A stretch of 64,000 bases of DNA. Source: Antedon bifida. Taxonomy: Eukaryota > Echinodermata > Crinoidea > Comatulida > Antedonidae. The stretch is taken from the NCBI GenBank assembly GCA_963402885.1, contig OY727096.1, forward strand, positions 20,317,820-20,381,819, in the 5' to 3' direction. Made by a program: the position numbers and the translations under genes. Positions within the stretch are counted from its first letter, which is position 1. Every line of letters starts with the position of its first letter. The notes under the pieces were generated by a model. The model saw only the letters and a program-made list of their open reading frames with translations, did not search any database and was not told the origin of the DNA. Shown here piece after piece: positions 26,501-37,744 of the stretch.

Positions 26501-29500
26501 GAAAAGCTGAGTACGTAAGAGGTGCTAAATTTGCTTAAAATGATTATTTGACTTAATCCTTGTTCAGACGGTGACTGCTACAGTAATCAACAACTAGACA
26601 TTGACAGCATTCAACTTAAATTAGTTTTTCTATTTCTAGATTTTCGTAGAATTTATATTTCTGATGTTAAATCTAAAAAGTTTTATTTGCCAGGAATTTA
26701 GTCACTTTTTCCCTAGAGTACTCTCAGATACAAGAATGTAAATTAAATACTGTATATAGTCACATATAGTCCCATGCATACTTGAGTATAATCCCACCTC
26801 CTAATTTTTGCCAAAGTTTGTACCCAGGTTTGTTACCTGGTTATATAATACCAATGGCCCAACACAGAAATGGGAATATAATATATAGGATATATAACTC
26901 ACAATTGAACAACAAATCTGTTTTATTTATTCAGTTAGCCATTAGTCATTGTAGTTATCAATAAACTAAAAGTACAAAATAACAAAATAAAATATGTTTA
27001 TTTATTCTGATGACCTTCAATGATCACAGATAAATATGATTTCTAATAACCAAAAGATGTTGGTTGTTCATGAAGGTTATGCAATACTTTAAAACCATCA
27101 CACTTCTTTTTATTAATTCATTCCAGAGATATGAATGACAAAATTGATATTAATCCAACGAGTTATCAAAAGATACAATATGGTTTACAATTGCGTATTA
27201 AAAAATTATGGATTAATACAGGATAGTGATAGATAACACTTGAAGTTATCTTTTGAAAAGGATTTGTAATCTTGGCTGTAGAAAACTAGGCCAAGCACCT
27301 TATGTTGCCAGAAGCAGTGTTGTTTAAAATAGCTTACGCTATCTTACATTGCTGCAAAACATATTTAGTGCATTAGAAGAGTTTGCCGTTCAGCATTGCA
27401 AACATTTATATCAAGGTTACCTGTGCCAGAAAAAAAACATTCATGGCTAAATGTAGGATGTTTGTAATGTGAACATAGATTATAATGTATTTTAGAACAT
27501 TAAAGTTAAGATTTAGAAGAGAGATCCACTTCATCTGACAACATTTTGTTTGATTAAAGCACCTGGTTCTTTGTACTATGAGTATGTCCCCAGTTCAAAT
27601 GTCTACTATCACAAATAACATAACAAATCTGTTCGATAAAATCCATAAATATGGATTAAGTTTTAAAAAATAAATCTATTCAACAACAACAAGTAAGTTC
27701 AGTTGAATAGATTTATCCTTCTAAACATCCCTAAATATTTGTAGAAACATTTGCCATCTTTGTTTAAAATTTAATTTAACAAATCTGTTCGATAAAATCC
27801 ATAAATACGAGTATGGATTAAGTTTTAAAAAAGCCATTTTTGTTTAAAATTTATTTTTTTATCATTGCCATTATTTCTAGTTAAACATAATTTTATCCAT
27901 CTTAGAAAAATATTTGTTTCATTGTTGATATTACCGTATTTAAAAACAAACAGAATTAACAATTTCTGCTGTTATTGTAATAAAATTACCATTATTTATT
28001 GAATTAAAATGTAATTACATGGGCTAAGGTTGATATATTTAAAAGTACCTTTTTAATTACTCAATTAAAAACATTGAATATTCTGAACATCATACCCAAA
28101 CCACAATAACCTTTTGTATAATATTTTAATCAGTGTCAAGGATAATATTAATAAAAAAGGATGTTTTGTATACCTTCAGTTACCATCCTCTTTATTGGGT
28201 CAATTTAAAATTCAAAACTCTTATATTATTAATAATTATTCATCATATTTTAATTAGCATTGTCAAGGATGATGCTATACTAACCATGGACGTGTAATGT
28301 ACTATATGTCAAACTTAAGCTCTGTCTACATTATCAGAGATATGCCCAAATAATATGGTGATATGATCTATCTATCATGTCCGTATATGGGAACATCACA
28401 TAAAGTTTGATAGTGTAGACAGAGCTTTACACATTGATGTAGTTAACATTGGCCTACTTTGAAGATGCTATATTGTACCCCTTTCTCTGTTCACACACCT
28501 GACGTCAAAACCAGTGTTGTGTTTGGTGTGCGCCCGATGTGTGTAAATTTTGCTAGACGATGTGAAAGAAATACTATTTCCTACTATATTTACCCACCAC
28601 CTTCATTATCCTATGGTTTTAGAAGTAGGACATTTCCCATACATTTCATTAAGCTAGAGTTTGTCTCATAATAACCCACAAAAATAATCCCCATGTTTCA
28701 GTTATCAACTTAGTGTTACCTAGAACATATATAGAATACTACTTAAAATAGTATGTTGTATAATTTCTTATAAATCTTTGCCTACTTTGATCATAGAACA
28801 CTGTAATATTATTTTTTTAAAGATGTATTGTCCCCCTGAAAAATAATTAAAAAAAATTTTTTTTTTTTAATATTCCATTTTAATGTCACATAATAGTTAT
28901 TGACTTCGACCAAAAATTGGATCGAAAACAAATTTATTTACCTGAAAAAACTGGAATTTAAAGCAAAAAATGGTCAAATTGGCTGCCAGCCAATGGATTT
29001 TTGGTTGAATTTAACCATTTATCATGTTATTTTATAAGTGAAAACATTATTTTTTTCCGTTTTTTTTCTATGGAAGTAATTCACTTTATTAAAACTACAA
29101 AATAACCTATTCAAAGTCTGATTTAATTAATCTTGATTTTTCATGTTTTTGGGGGACAATACATCTTTAAGCATGCAGTAATAATTAGTATGCCTACTCC
29201 ATGTTTGAACGTAATCTGCAGACCCATTGGACATCACCAGTCCATTTAACTATTTTTGGAATGCTTTATATCTTTTCTTACATACATAAGTCTCGTTTCC
29301 TAGTCTTATGACTCAACTGTTGACAGAAGTAATGTAACTGTGGCTCATATTTTATAAGAAATAGCATTTGTCAGCTTGCTATTTGACAGGTGATGAGTCA
29401 CTTTCTTTTAGTTGAGTGAGTTGAGTTGAGTTTTAATTTTGTGTGGAAAGTTTATTGTTATAAAGTGCATTGTAGGCTATACCATGGAGAAATAAGTTAG

Positions 29501-32500
29501 GATTTCTCCATGGCTATACAAATATTGCTTTTAACTCGATGAAATTGTAAGGTATTTGAAACGTTTATTATAAAGAATCTAGATTAATTTTATATTATCT
29601 GTTTTGTAATACACTTATTTTGTAGTATAACCTATTTTACAGCTATTTATAGACAGTTTAATATGTATATTGCATATAAAACGAAATTAATTAAAATCTT
29701 TAGTATATAATATACTTTTTATATCATTTGTTATGTTTTGTGTTAATATAATGAAGAAATAGCCTACAGCTATAAGCAAACTATCCAGATAGGCTTCTTA
29801 GAATTTTTGAAATGTTTGATAATAAATTGAATATTCATTCATTTAAAATGTTAGATAAAGTAAAGTATGATTAAGATCTCTCCCTTTTCTCTCATGAATC
29901 AATCTACATTTCATTATTTTACCTATTTCATTCCAGTATATTCAAATATAATTAAAAAATACAATTGTTCTCTTTGTGTCTTTCGAAAGCTTGGCAGGAT
30001 CATTAAAAGCATAATTTAATGCTGGCCAGTGGCTCTTCCAAGCATTTAGGAGGAGATAGATAGTAACAGTACATTACCTTATACTCCACAACCATTTTTG
30101 CTTTGTATTTTAAGAGGCTTGACATATATAGACATATTCAGATTGTTTGATGTAGTTTTCATATTATAATTAGCATCATTTCCTTTCCAGATCATGTGCA
30201 GTTAGTCCCCTTCCGGATCTCGTATATAAATCGCCCCAATTATTATTGATGTATCGACTGAATCTAAAATGCTGTCTGATGTAGAACATATACAGTAACA
30301 TATATCTTGTTATATAGTGTAACACTTTTAGTACAGTTCCTCAGTCCAACTTCTTACTCCATTTAATAGCCAAATTGTACAGAACTTTTGAGCATCATGT
30401 CAAATTTTTTTTGATTTTTTAAACTGATGTATCGACTGAGTATCAATGCTATCATATGTAGAACACCTATTTATTATTCTGTGTCACTTTTAGTAGAGTT
30501 CTTCTGTCTAAACTGTTACTCCATTTATTGCCAGATCATGCTTATAATTTCCTTTTATACAGTTCCCTTTATGGATCGTGTAAAATTATTTTTTCTATAA
30601 ATTGCACCCATTACTGTACATTATTGATGTGTTATTGACTCAGAATCTACTAATCATTTTTACCTTTTTATTTTTTGTTGTCAATCATCCAGAAAACAGT
30701 AAATTCTCTACAATCGTGTTTGATTCTGTAATTATTACACGTTTGACATAGTGTAGCGCATGTAAACGACGGTCTCGCGTGTGTTTCAAACGTGTCAATT
30801 AAACGTAATTGGAAAACGTGCATGAGTTTCGATCATGTGTGAATTAGATTGATAGATAATGTACCTACTATATGACATTTAACGGAGTACATTGCTTGAG
30901 TGTCTTAAACAATTTATCATGTTAAAGACACCGTTATGTCATGTATAATTTGTTAAAAACCATTTTGGAAAAATGTAGGTAAACCATAATTTTGTTTAAA
31001 CCTTTTATCGAATGTTTAAAATATAGTTCATGAAATATACCACAAAAAACAGTTATATATATAGTCCCTCCGAAAAAAAAAAAAAAAAAAATTTGTTGAA
31101 TTATGTAATTTTTATACAACATATAGTTATTCATTATGACCAAAAAGTTTTTGGTTGAATTTACCATTTATTTTGTCTTTTTGAAGTGATTAACTTTACT
31201 GTAAAATGGTCTATTCAAAGTGTGATTTTATTAATCTTCATTTTTCATGTTTTAGGGGACAATACTTCTTTAAATAAACACACAAAATCTATTTTATCAA
31301 AAATTTAATAGGTGCCCTACCTTTTATATTGAATATTAAATTTCCAGTTAATAAAGGACTGTAGAAACAAGGTTTAGAAAGATGTTTTTAACCTAGTTTG
31401 AATAGAATATAGTATCTTTTAAACTGGAACTTAAATTAACAAAAATGTGTTTTCAAATTTACATTGCAAAATACATTACATTTTATATTGGATTTTATAT
31501 TATTAAAATAGACAAATCAATAGAAACCACAGTCAAGTTTAATATTGCCATTGGAAAATATATTAACATTTATATTGTATTTTCAAAGCCAGTCTTTCAA
31601 AGGATATTAAATTCTTTATACAGTATAACACTTCCTTCGGGACACCTAACCAGAGGACATCCGTGTTAAGGGGAAATTTTCTTGTGAAACGAAGAAGGGG
31701 AAATAATGATTTAATGCTATGGCCAACCTCTATTCAGAGGACACTTCTATTAATAATTATGGGGAAAAGAGATATGAGTATGTGGAAACGACCACAGTCA
31801 GCCCCCCGGAGTCAGCCTCTATTCAGTGGACACCCCTATTAAGAGGAAAACAGACACGAATAAGGAGAAACCATTGCAGTTAGCCTCTATTCAGGGGACA
31901 TCCCTATTAAGGGGGAAAAAAATAAGGGTAAGGGGGAAACCATTGCAGTCAGCCCCTGGAGTCAGCCTCTATTTAGGGGACACCCATATTAAGGGAAACA
32001 TGTTTTTAGGCCTGAAGGTGTCCCCTTAACTATATTTCATTACTGTATTGAAATTAGAATTGCCTAAAATAGGAAAAAGGCATTACTAACTATTTATTAA
32101 AAGATAAGTTTGAGAACAATGTCTTGTTTTTATTCTTCTTTTTAAGTTTAAAAATATTATGTATTTTATTTTATAGAATAGATTCCTTTTCTGATTAAAA
32201 GGTCTCCCAAGTCCTTAGAATTTCCACTGTTGGGCCCTTCTAATCTACAAAAGGATATGGGATCGTTATAAGCAATCATGTTAACCACCAACTTATAGCA
32301 ATCACTGGATTTCATTGTGTTTTACTTCATATAAGTAATTCTAAGAAATAAAGGATATGACTGTGGGAAATGTTAAACAAGTATGAAGTTAAGCCAACAA
32401 AGATCATGGCCTATGTTCTCTCTGTTCTGTACAATGAATCATGAAAATATTTTTTTATGTTTAGAAATTAATAAATAATATGTTAATAAGTAACAGGAAT

Positions 32501-35500
32501 ATTTTGATTTTCACCTTAGGTATAAATATCTTGCGTTTTTATATTTTACAGCAAATAATATATGTTTTGTTGGCCACTGCTCATACTATTGCGAGACGGA
32601 AACAGCAGTCTGCGGAAAACCAGACATGTTGGAAGCATCCCTTGCAGCATACTTACCAGCGTTCAAGATAGCACCTCGTAAAACATGGCGACACCCATGG
32701 AGGCGCTCATACAGCAAACATAGATCCGCAGTGTACGTATTCGTATAGAACCAGTATGTTTAAAATCAAATGGGAAAGGAATGTTGTGTACCGAACATCT
32801 TCTCATCCTTAAGGTCACACCCTTACAATTAGATAATTATATTCCCATCTCAAATTTCCATGCAATATTCAATATATAGATATACATTTTATGCTGAATT
32901 TTATCTTTAATACAACTTATGTATTAGTAATAAGATCAGAAGTTGTAAAATCTAAAGCATTTGCTTAGAAATTAATGTAGCATCAATTTTTTATGGAATC
33001 ATAAAATTGTATTCAATACTATAGTGCTCATAAAATGTCTTGTTAATTTCATCATCTTTGAACAGGTGGGAACACGAACCAAATTTCTGCCACAATACAG
33101 TAATGACAAAACACCCGTATAATTCAGGTCGACGTCTTCTAGACCTGATGGACATGTCCGTGTTCGATTTCCTCATTGGTAAGTATTACACATTTTATTG
33201 TAACTGGTAATAAAAAAAATTCTTAAATATGAAGTCTTAATTCCTATCAGAACTTTTTTATTTGAAATTAGGAAGAGGATCAGAAAACATTAATACCACC
33301 AAGCCAAGTCATCTCTAATCAATAATGTTAGATCATCAATAGATCAGAAATTCAATACACCGCCATCACAGACTATTAATTCATGATAGAGGGCGACATT
33401 TGCTTACTACTCTATCATCTCTGTCCTATTACAGTTCAGGACTCATGTTTATTTTAACTAGTACACTATCTCTGCACTTAGACCCCATTTACACTTACGA
33501 TTTAGGCCGGCCCTGGGTCGGCAATTGATAAGTGTAAATACTCCAAAAAGTTAGGCCGGCCCTGGGCCGGACGCAGATCTGGGCCACCTCTCCAGGTAGG
33601 TTCAGGAGCGGCTTTTATGTTTGGGCCAGCTTATTTAGTGAACCGTGACCAATGAATTGAGAAAATGAAGTAACTGAATCGTCAGGGCCATCGTTTGGAA
33701 CGCAAGTGTAAACACGCTGGATCAGGCCCAAACAATTAAATTTGGACCTGATCCTGGAGCGGCCCAGGATCCAATTGTAAGTGTAAATGGGGTCTAAGAT
33801 GTACATGCATGAACCCTTTCAGGCTGTAAATTCCCTGGGGATTTAGAGGGCTATCCCCGGTACCATACAAAATTATTTTATCTGTTTTTGTTCTTGTATG
33901 GTATGGTATAGAAATAAATCAAATACCTGGTTATTCAAAGACAAATATCTGAAGATATTTTTACCCAATTTCATCTCTTTCTGCACAGTACTTCTGTAAA
34001 TACCTTAGGGAAATTGCTTCAGTATGCTCTACTGTTTTCTTTTCATTTATTGTACGTCTTTAACGCATAGATTATTAGGCTATTTATCATAATAACACAT
34101 CAAGAACACTATTTATCGTCTACAGAATTCATCTAATTATTAATAACTGATTTTCAAATAGCAACTGCTCAACAATTTTCATTAAAAGTTAATAACAAAT
34201 AATAGTTTATTATCCCCAATGTTCTATTTTAGATTAATCATTTTCAGTCCGCTTAAACAGATATAAATTATATGGTTGAAATGTACTTATTTCCTAATCA
34301 TAGTTGCTGATTTATCATTTTGCTTTCAAAGTAATAATATTGGATTACGAATATTATTTATAATCTTTTACTATTTTAAGAAAAGTTAATTACTTGGTAG
34401 CGAGAAATCAATTGTATTTCCTTTTTAATATTTAAGTTTACAAATAATTATATTAAATAATATTTTCTGTATCTTATGTAGGAAACATGGACCGTCATCA
34501 TTATGAAACGTTTGAGTTTTTTGGTAATTTTACATATCCTATCCATATGGATCATGGCAGATCGTAAGTACTATATTCTATTAAGAAAAACAGGCAAGCT
34601 AGAAAATATGTTATAGAGGCATATATTATAAATAAATTATCTATACTTGAGGAAGGAAACAATAGGCTGATGTTTTAAAATTGAATTTTGTATAATTTTT
34701 CAGGTTTGGGAAGCATAGCCATGATGAACTATCAATTTTAGCACCATTATTTCAATGCTGTCGGTAGGTATATCATTATTGCAGATAGTGACTAATAGAT
34801 TTCTTTTCTGAGCATCTTTGCGCATACAGTAGAACCCCTCCTTTGTGACATCACATGTCAGGAGATACCTATATTACTGGGACACTTTCTTGAGTTGTGA
34901 AGGTGTCCCACTAAAAAGGAGTGCTACTTGTTTCTGAATATACAGTATGCAAAATAACTCAAGCACATTTGGAATTAGAAACATCACAATGTCGATATAA
35001 TTGTTCAGTGTTCAATTTTATAAGGGAAGTTAAAATATCAGCACTGTAATATCAAATTTATGAATTGTTGTACATTATTATGCATTTTGATATGATAAAA
35101 AGATTTTCTTAATTGCCAAAGGTAAAATTACACTGACAAAATTGCCGTAATCTTGAAATATTAACACTGTGTAAGAACTGATTAATTTTATAGGTCAAAT
35201 GGTGTTTTGGGAATGAATTACAAGTTTGAACTCGTCGCTTACAAAGCGATAGAAATCTTTTAAATACAATTTATGATAAATGGTCATAAGACAATTCAAA
35301 CAATTATTATTCAACCATTAATCGTCAATAGATAGCTTTTGATTTTACTGCTTGCTACGAAGACAATAGATAGCTTTTGATTTTACTACTCGCTACAAAA
35401 AGCTTTTGATTTTGAACGACCTATGACCTATAAACTAGGAGAAAGCTCACAAATGAGACCAGTAGACACCTATGCATGCTCACAAGAACTTTATACAATT

Positions 35501-36230
35501 AGCATTATGATAGCTCCATATAGAGAAGAATAGGACTAGGTGCTGGACACAAAATTACACTAGGTATAGCTTTCATAACATTTGATAATTCAAAGCAAAT
35601 TCAAGCATTGTGAAGTAAGTTTTTAGAATTTTAGATTTCAGTATTAGTGATATTGTATAGTAGAAGTACACCAATAGAGTGATATTAGGTTTACTGCAAG
35701 TAAAGCCTAGATTTAGTAATTTTAATTCCCATAAAATATTGTTTTTAACTTACTGTATTTAATTTGACAAAACTACATACAATAATGACCGTATAGATTA
35801 GACTCCCAGAAGTTGATTTACATTATGGGAAATTTAGCCAAATGAATTAAATCATTTATTGTTGTTGTATATTTTTATTATATATTATATTAGTATATTA
35901 TTAGTACTGTATATAGTTAGGTAATAAAAACATTCTTTTCTTTTTTTCAGACTTCGTCTTTCAACGTACCGAAGATTAATCGCATTGTCAAAAGAAGAAT
36001 ACAAACTTAGTGACGTCATGCGAGAGTCATTAGCGCGTGACCAGGTCACACCCGTCATACTTGAAGCACATCTTGAAGCACTTGATCGTCGATTAGGAAC
36101 AATATTACGAACAATTAATCACTGTGTTAAGAAAATGGGTGGAGAAGACCAAGTCTTGAAGCCTGAACCTAGTTTTGAATCTTACCAGGATCCGCCAAAG
36201 TTAAACTCAGATGCTGATGAATTTTATTAG
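8589..36230 (+). CDS. FAM20C: FAM20C-type extracellular serine/threonine protein kinase (Golgi casein kinase family)
   Basis: FAM20 kinases act in the Golgi lumen; FAM20C phosphorylates Ser-x-Glu sites of secreted proteins, including biomineralisation proteins. Coding exons: 8589-9088, 18542-18669, 20081-20159, 24752-24844, 26186-26298, 32552-32732, 33066-33178, 34482-34563, 34704-34763, 35951-36230. All phases join, giving 542 residues, close to the family's 540-585. Residues 8-26 are a hydrophobic signal/anchor. Residues 168-542 match the kinase core: Lys219 (GGTQIK), Lys233 (ALFKPWK), Glu259 ([13 protein letters not shown]), catalytic Asp406 ([12 protein letters not shown]) and metal-binding Asp426 ([15 protein letters not shown]), then KEEYKLS and HLEALDRRL. 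Glu259 is the position where the pseudokinase FAM20A has Gln, so activity is expected. DNG of vertebrates is DHG here. N-glycosylation sequons are visible (NLT, NFT). The start has an in-frame TGA 18 bases upstream. A small exon in the 9.5-kb first intron cannot be excluded. Confidence 0.93.
9153..11972. mobile_element. 2.8-kb foldback transposon with CRE-rich arms, TAA duplication
   Basis: The element begins TAGTCCAGTAAA and ends TTTACTGGACTA, each end flanked by TAA. The left arm (about 9153-10030) and right arm (about 11290-11972) are long inverted repeats. Each arm is built of roughly 330-bp direct sub-repeats: CCAAAATCGGAC recurs near 9255, 9580 and 9915, and its reverse complement near 11525 and 11851. 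The arms carry seven TGACGTCA palindromes (9437, 9456, 9767, 9786, 11321, 11650, 11669). The centre (10040-11290) is unrelated and has no recognisable transposase. A 3-bp TWA duplication fits PIF/Harbinger, but the long composite arms are foldback-like. It sits in FAM20C intron 1. Confidence 0.75.
12471..12626. repeat. MITE, TCTGTCTACACTATC family (copy 3)
   Basis: Left terminus AATCTCTGTCTACATTATC and right terminus GTGTAGACAGAGCTTT, flanked by TA on both sides. The motif GCCCAAATATGG is duplicated inside, as it is in the copy at 19891. Confidence 0.8.
13280..13370 (+). repeat. tRNA-derived SINE-like relic
   Basis: GTAGCTTGTTGCTTGG (box-A position) and GGTTCAAACACAACC (box-B position) give a tRNA-like layout without a closed acceptor stem. 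It is probably a degenerate SINE head. Confidence 0.35.
13810..13975 (-). mobile_element. Hairpin element with decayed hammerhead-like tail (copy 1)
   Basis: A long hairpin (ACTGAAAAATAGACAATG, GGAACC, then the inverse) is followed by TGGATCTCAAT and a tail ending CTCAGTGCAAATATATATA. The same order of blocks occurs at 37745-37995, with a different hairpin stem. On the minus strand the tail reads TGCACTGAGGAAG. The GAAA block seen in copy 2 is mutated here. Confidence 0.6.
14830..14975. repeat. Short repeat holding the empty-site paralogue of the 39.3-kb foldback insertion
   Basis: It contains GGTTGGTAAGG, CACAGAGGCCTTTGACAAAC and GAACAGAGATTGTTCC. The same blocks, in the same order, flank the foldback at 39312-41088. 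The two ends (ATAGCCAC and GTGGCTAC) are roughly inverted, which suggests an older DNA element. Confidence 0.55.
18757..19015 (+). pseudogene. Decayed partial copy of FAM20C exon 2, split by a MITE
   Basis: GTATGGGAGTAATTTCAAC and ACGACATAAAT, then (after a MITE) ATCATGAGTTATATT, closely match exon 2 (GTATGGGAGGAATTTCAAC, ACAACATAAATCG, TTGAGTTATATT, 18557-18606). The copy lies about 110 bases after exon 2's donor. In the exon frame it has a premature stop (GTA TGG GAG TAA). It is not expected to be spliced in. Confidence 0.6.
18819..18996 (+). mobile_element. MITE, CAGGGGCGGATCTAG family, 5-bp duplication (copy 1)
   Basis: It starts CAGGCGCGGATTTAGG and ends CTAGATCCGCCCCTG, flanked by TAAAT on both sides. 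It holds a long run of C at about 18951-18966. The element sits inside the exon-2-like relic. Confidence 0.75.
19891..20050. repeat. MITE, TCTGTCTACACTATC family (copy 4)
   Basis: It runs from AGCTCTGTCTTCACTGTC to TAGTGTAGACAGAGCC and ends only 30 bases before FAM20C exon 3, next to the branch/polypyrimidine region of that intron. Confidence 0.8.
21384..21559 (-). mobile_element. MITE, CAGGGGCGGATCTAG family, 5-bp duplication (copy 2, inverted)
   Basis: It runs CTGGGGTGGATCTAGC to GCCTAAATCTGCGACTG, with TTCAC immediately on both sides. Orientation: the GGATCTAGC end, which is the right end in copy 1, is at the left. Body blocks shared with copy 1 include the ATTTAATAAATGATAAAAAC region. 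Confidence 0.75.
23436..23508 (-). tRNA. tRNA-like sequence, nominal anticodon AUC; tRNA pseudogene or SINE head
   Basis: On the minus strand it fits a 73-base tRNA layout. The acceptor pair is GCCCCAG/TTGGGGC, the D-arm GTCT-AATGGTTA-GGAC, and the T-arm CCGGA-TTCGAAT-CTCGG. The anticodon loop ATATCAA would give AUC (Asp codon GAU), but AUC is not a normal Asp anticodon. The anticodon stem has one mismatch and the T-stem one A-C. A run of five T follows, as for RNA polymerase III termination. The D-arm resembles Glu/Asp tRNAs. I lean to a decayed tRNA or a tRNA-derived SINE. Confidence 0.4.
25235..25290 (+). repeat. Short tandem repeat CACCAGTTGACATCACTGT
   Basis: About 19-base units (ATCACTGTCACCAGTTGAC) repeated nearly three times. 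No function is inferred. Confidence 0.6.
25741..25811 (+). repeat. Minisatellite of CAGTTATTACAGCAATTACTG units
   Basis: Short alternating units with internal dyad symmetry, repeated three to four times. A Asn/Cys-rich ORF on the other strand (25687-25875) is a by-product. Confidence 0.6.
28316..28430. repeat. MITE, TCTGTCTACACTATC family (copy 5)
   Basis: TTAAGCTCTGTCTACATTATC at left and GATAGTGTAGACAGAGCTTT at right. The body is shortened relative to other copies. Confidence 0.8.
28817..29170. repeat. MITE, TTAA-flanked family (copy 2, full length)
   Basis: About 350 bp from TTAAAGATGTATTGTCCCCC to GGGGGACAATACATCTTTAA: near-perfect inverted termini. The inner pair GGCTGCCAGCCAATGG lies at the same position as GTCTGTCAGACAATG in copy 1. 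Confidence 0.85.
31062..31274. repeat. MITE, TTAA-flanked family (copy 3, deleted)
   Basis: A degraded member. It has TAGTCCCTCCG at left, the body ATAGTTATTCATTATGACC, and GGGGACAATACTTCTTTAA at right. A long A run lies near the left end. Confidence 0.65.
31635..32030 (+). repeat. Degenerate tandem repeat, CAGCCTCTATTCAGGGGACA units
   Basis: Four to five units of roughly 90 bp. Each has CCTCTATTCAGGGGACACC, then CTATTAAGGGGGAAA. An ORF at 31826-32029 reads through them and is not a gene. A related block occurs at 34830-34930. Confidence 0.7.
33481..33794. mobile_element. MITE, GACCCCATTTACACTTACGA termini, TTA/TAA duplication
   Basis: A 314-bp element starting GACCCCATTTACACTTACGA and ending TTGTAAGTGTAAATGGGGTC, flanked by TTA and TAA. 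The interior is GC-rich (GGCCGGCCCTGGGCC blocks). A 3-bp TWA duplication fits PIF/Harbinger-type MITEs. It lies in FAM20C intron 7. The ORF at 33615-33806 is spurious. Confidence 0.8.
34830..34930 (+). repeat. Fragment related to the 31.6-kb tandem repeat
   Basis: AGTAGAACCCCTCCTTTGTG and GTGAAGGTGTCCCACTAAAA resemble the GGTGTCCCCTTAA end of the tract at 31635-32030. Confidence 0.45.
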
Positions 36231-36597
36231 AGATGCTTGGTGTTGTTTGTTTCAGAAATCTGTCATTTGGTTGTTGTATGTTGATATCTCAGTCCCCGGT
36301 GGAGAAGACCAAGTCTTGAAGCCTGAACCTAGTTTTGAATCTTACCAGGATCCGCCAAAGTTAAACTCAGATACTGATGAGTTTTATTAGAGATGGTTGG
36401 TGTTGTCTGGTTTCAGAAATCTGTCATTTGGTTGTTGTATGTTGATATCTCAGTCCACGGTGGAGAAGACCAAGTCTTAAAGACTGAACCTAGTTTTTAA
36501 TCTTACCTGGACCCGCCAAAGTTGAACTTTATTAGAGATGATGATTTGGTGTCTAATCTGGTTTCATTTGGCTGTTGTATTGATATCTCTATCATGT
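36138..36597 (+). repeat. 160-bp tandem triplication of the FAM20C C-terminal coding tail and start of the 3' UTR
   Basis: Units start at 36138, 36298 and 36459, each with GGTGGAGAAGACCAAGTCTT. Unit 1 holds the last 30 codons and the real stop. Unit 2 is almost identical and would still encode the same tail (one Ala-to-Thr change) up to its own TAG, although it lies in the 3' UTR. Unit 3 is diverged and has stops. Confidence 0.9.
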
Positions 36598-36679
36598 TTT
36601 TAAATGTTGGGATTACAACAGAAGATCACTGGTGGTCAGTTCAAGATGGACATACAATTGATGTTTGGTGTTGACCTTC

Positions 36680-36755
36680 AATAAACGCAAAAGGTCAAGC
36701 ATCAAGATTAATCTAATCACTAAAATCAAATTATCATATTGATAGTTCAAATAAA
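36680..36755 (+). promoter_or_regulatory. Poly(A) signals, FAM20C
   Basis: AATAAA occurs at 36680-36685 and 36750-36755, 450-525 bases after the stop. Either could end the transcript; a further AATAAA near 37360 is also possible. Confidence 0.5.
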
Positions 36756-37744
36756 GTTCATAATTTATTACCATTTTAAAAGCAGCTATGAGATGAGGCA
36801 AGATTTCAAATCAATAACATTCATTGCTGACATCTTAAAAAAGCTGAAGCATATCTCGCTGATTTTCCTGAGATTATATATAAACTTTAGCAGTTGTTTT
36901 AAACGTTGCTGAAATTTTGGTTGCCATCATGATAGAACTTAATGTTCCTCATAAAACATTGCATTGGTTTTTTAAAATTCTTCCTATTATTGACAGAAAA
37001 TCTGAAGTTTATTTGAAAATTTCTCTAGCATAACAAGAGTTTGTATATTGCTTGATGTGTTGATACTTCACTGGACAAACATTTTTTTGGAAAAGTATTC
37101 TTAATCATGCCTTGAAAGTAACTTGTGAGTGAGATTTCAGCGGATGCAGTAGTTAGTAGAATGTTGCCATTAAGTAGCAGCCAATCAGAAGAGGACGAAG
37201 ACAGGATAGTGATATTTTAAAAGTCATGAAATGTGATCATGCTTTTGTGAGGTCGAGATAGACATTTTTCCTGTAAGCGTAATTCCATAGGATCTAGTTC
37301 CACAAGGCTGACAAGCTTTTGTGTAATGTCCTAGGATACATACAACATACAGTACTGAATAAACTTCTTAGGACTTTCATAATTAGTTTTAATTTTTAAC
37401 TTGGTTAAAAGCAAAGATTTATATTTTTGATGAAAAATAGTGTTTTAACTTATTAGTAAATAATTTGAATAGATTTTAATATTTAGATGAACATTTTTTA
37501 ATTAATTTTGTTTTAAAGATATATATTATATATTAATAATTTAAGTTTGTACTTTCATTTCTTTCACATGTAGTAATATAAACCAATCAAATGTACATTA
37601 GTAATTTAATAATTAATATATGGTAAATAAGGTCTTTCATATGACAATTACATATTTTCAAATTTGTCTTTCCTTCATTCTTTTATTTTAATGTTTCTTC
37701 CATTTGTTAATATAAACTTTTATTTTTCACTCCAGTATATCTAT

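Larger units (their letters stand above)
26299..32551. other. FAM20C intron 5 (6.3 kb), repeat-rich
   Basis: It contains two copies of a segment (AACAAATCTGTTCGATAAAA at about 27620 and 27778), a small inverted repeat (AATCTATTCAAC / GTTGAATAGATT, 27670-27715), two TTAA-type MITEs, one TCTGTCTACACTATC MITE and a tandem-repeat tract at 31.6-32.0 kb. No gene is seen. Confidence 0.6.

Noticed and set aside
31826..32029. 67-residue ORF
   Set aside because: It reads through the GGGGACACC tandem repeat and repeats its own peptide; no gene signals.
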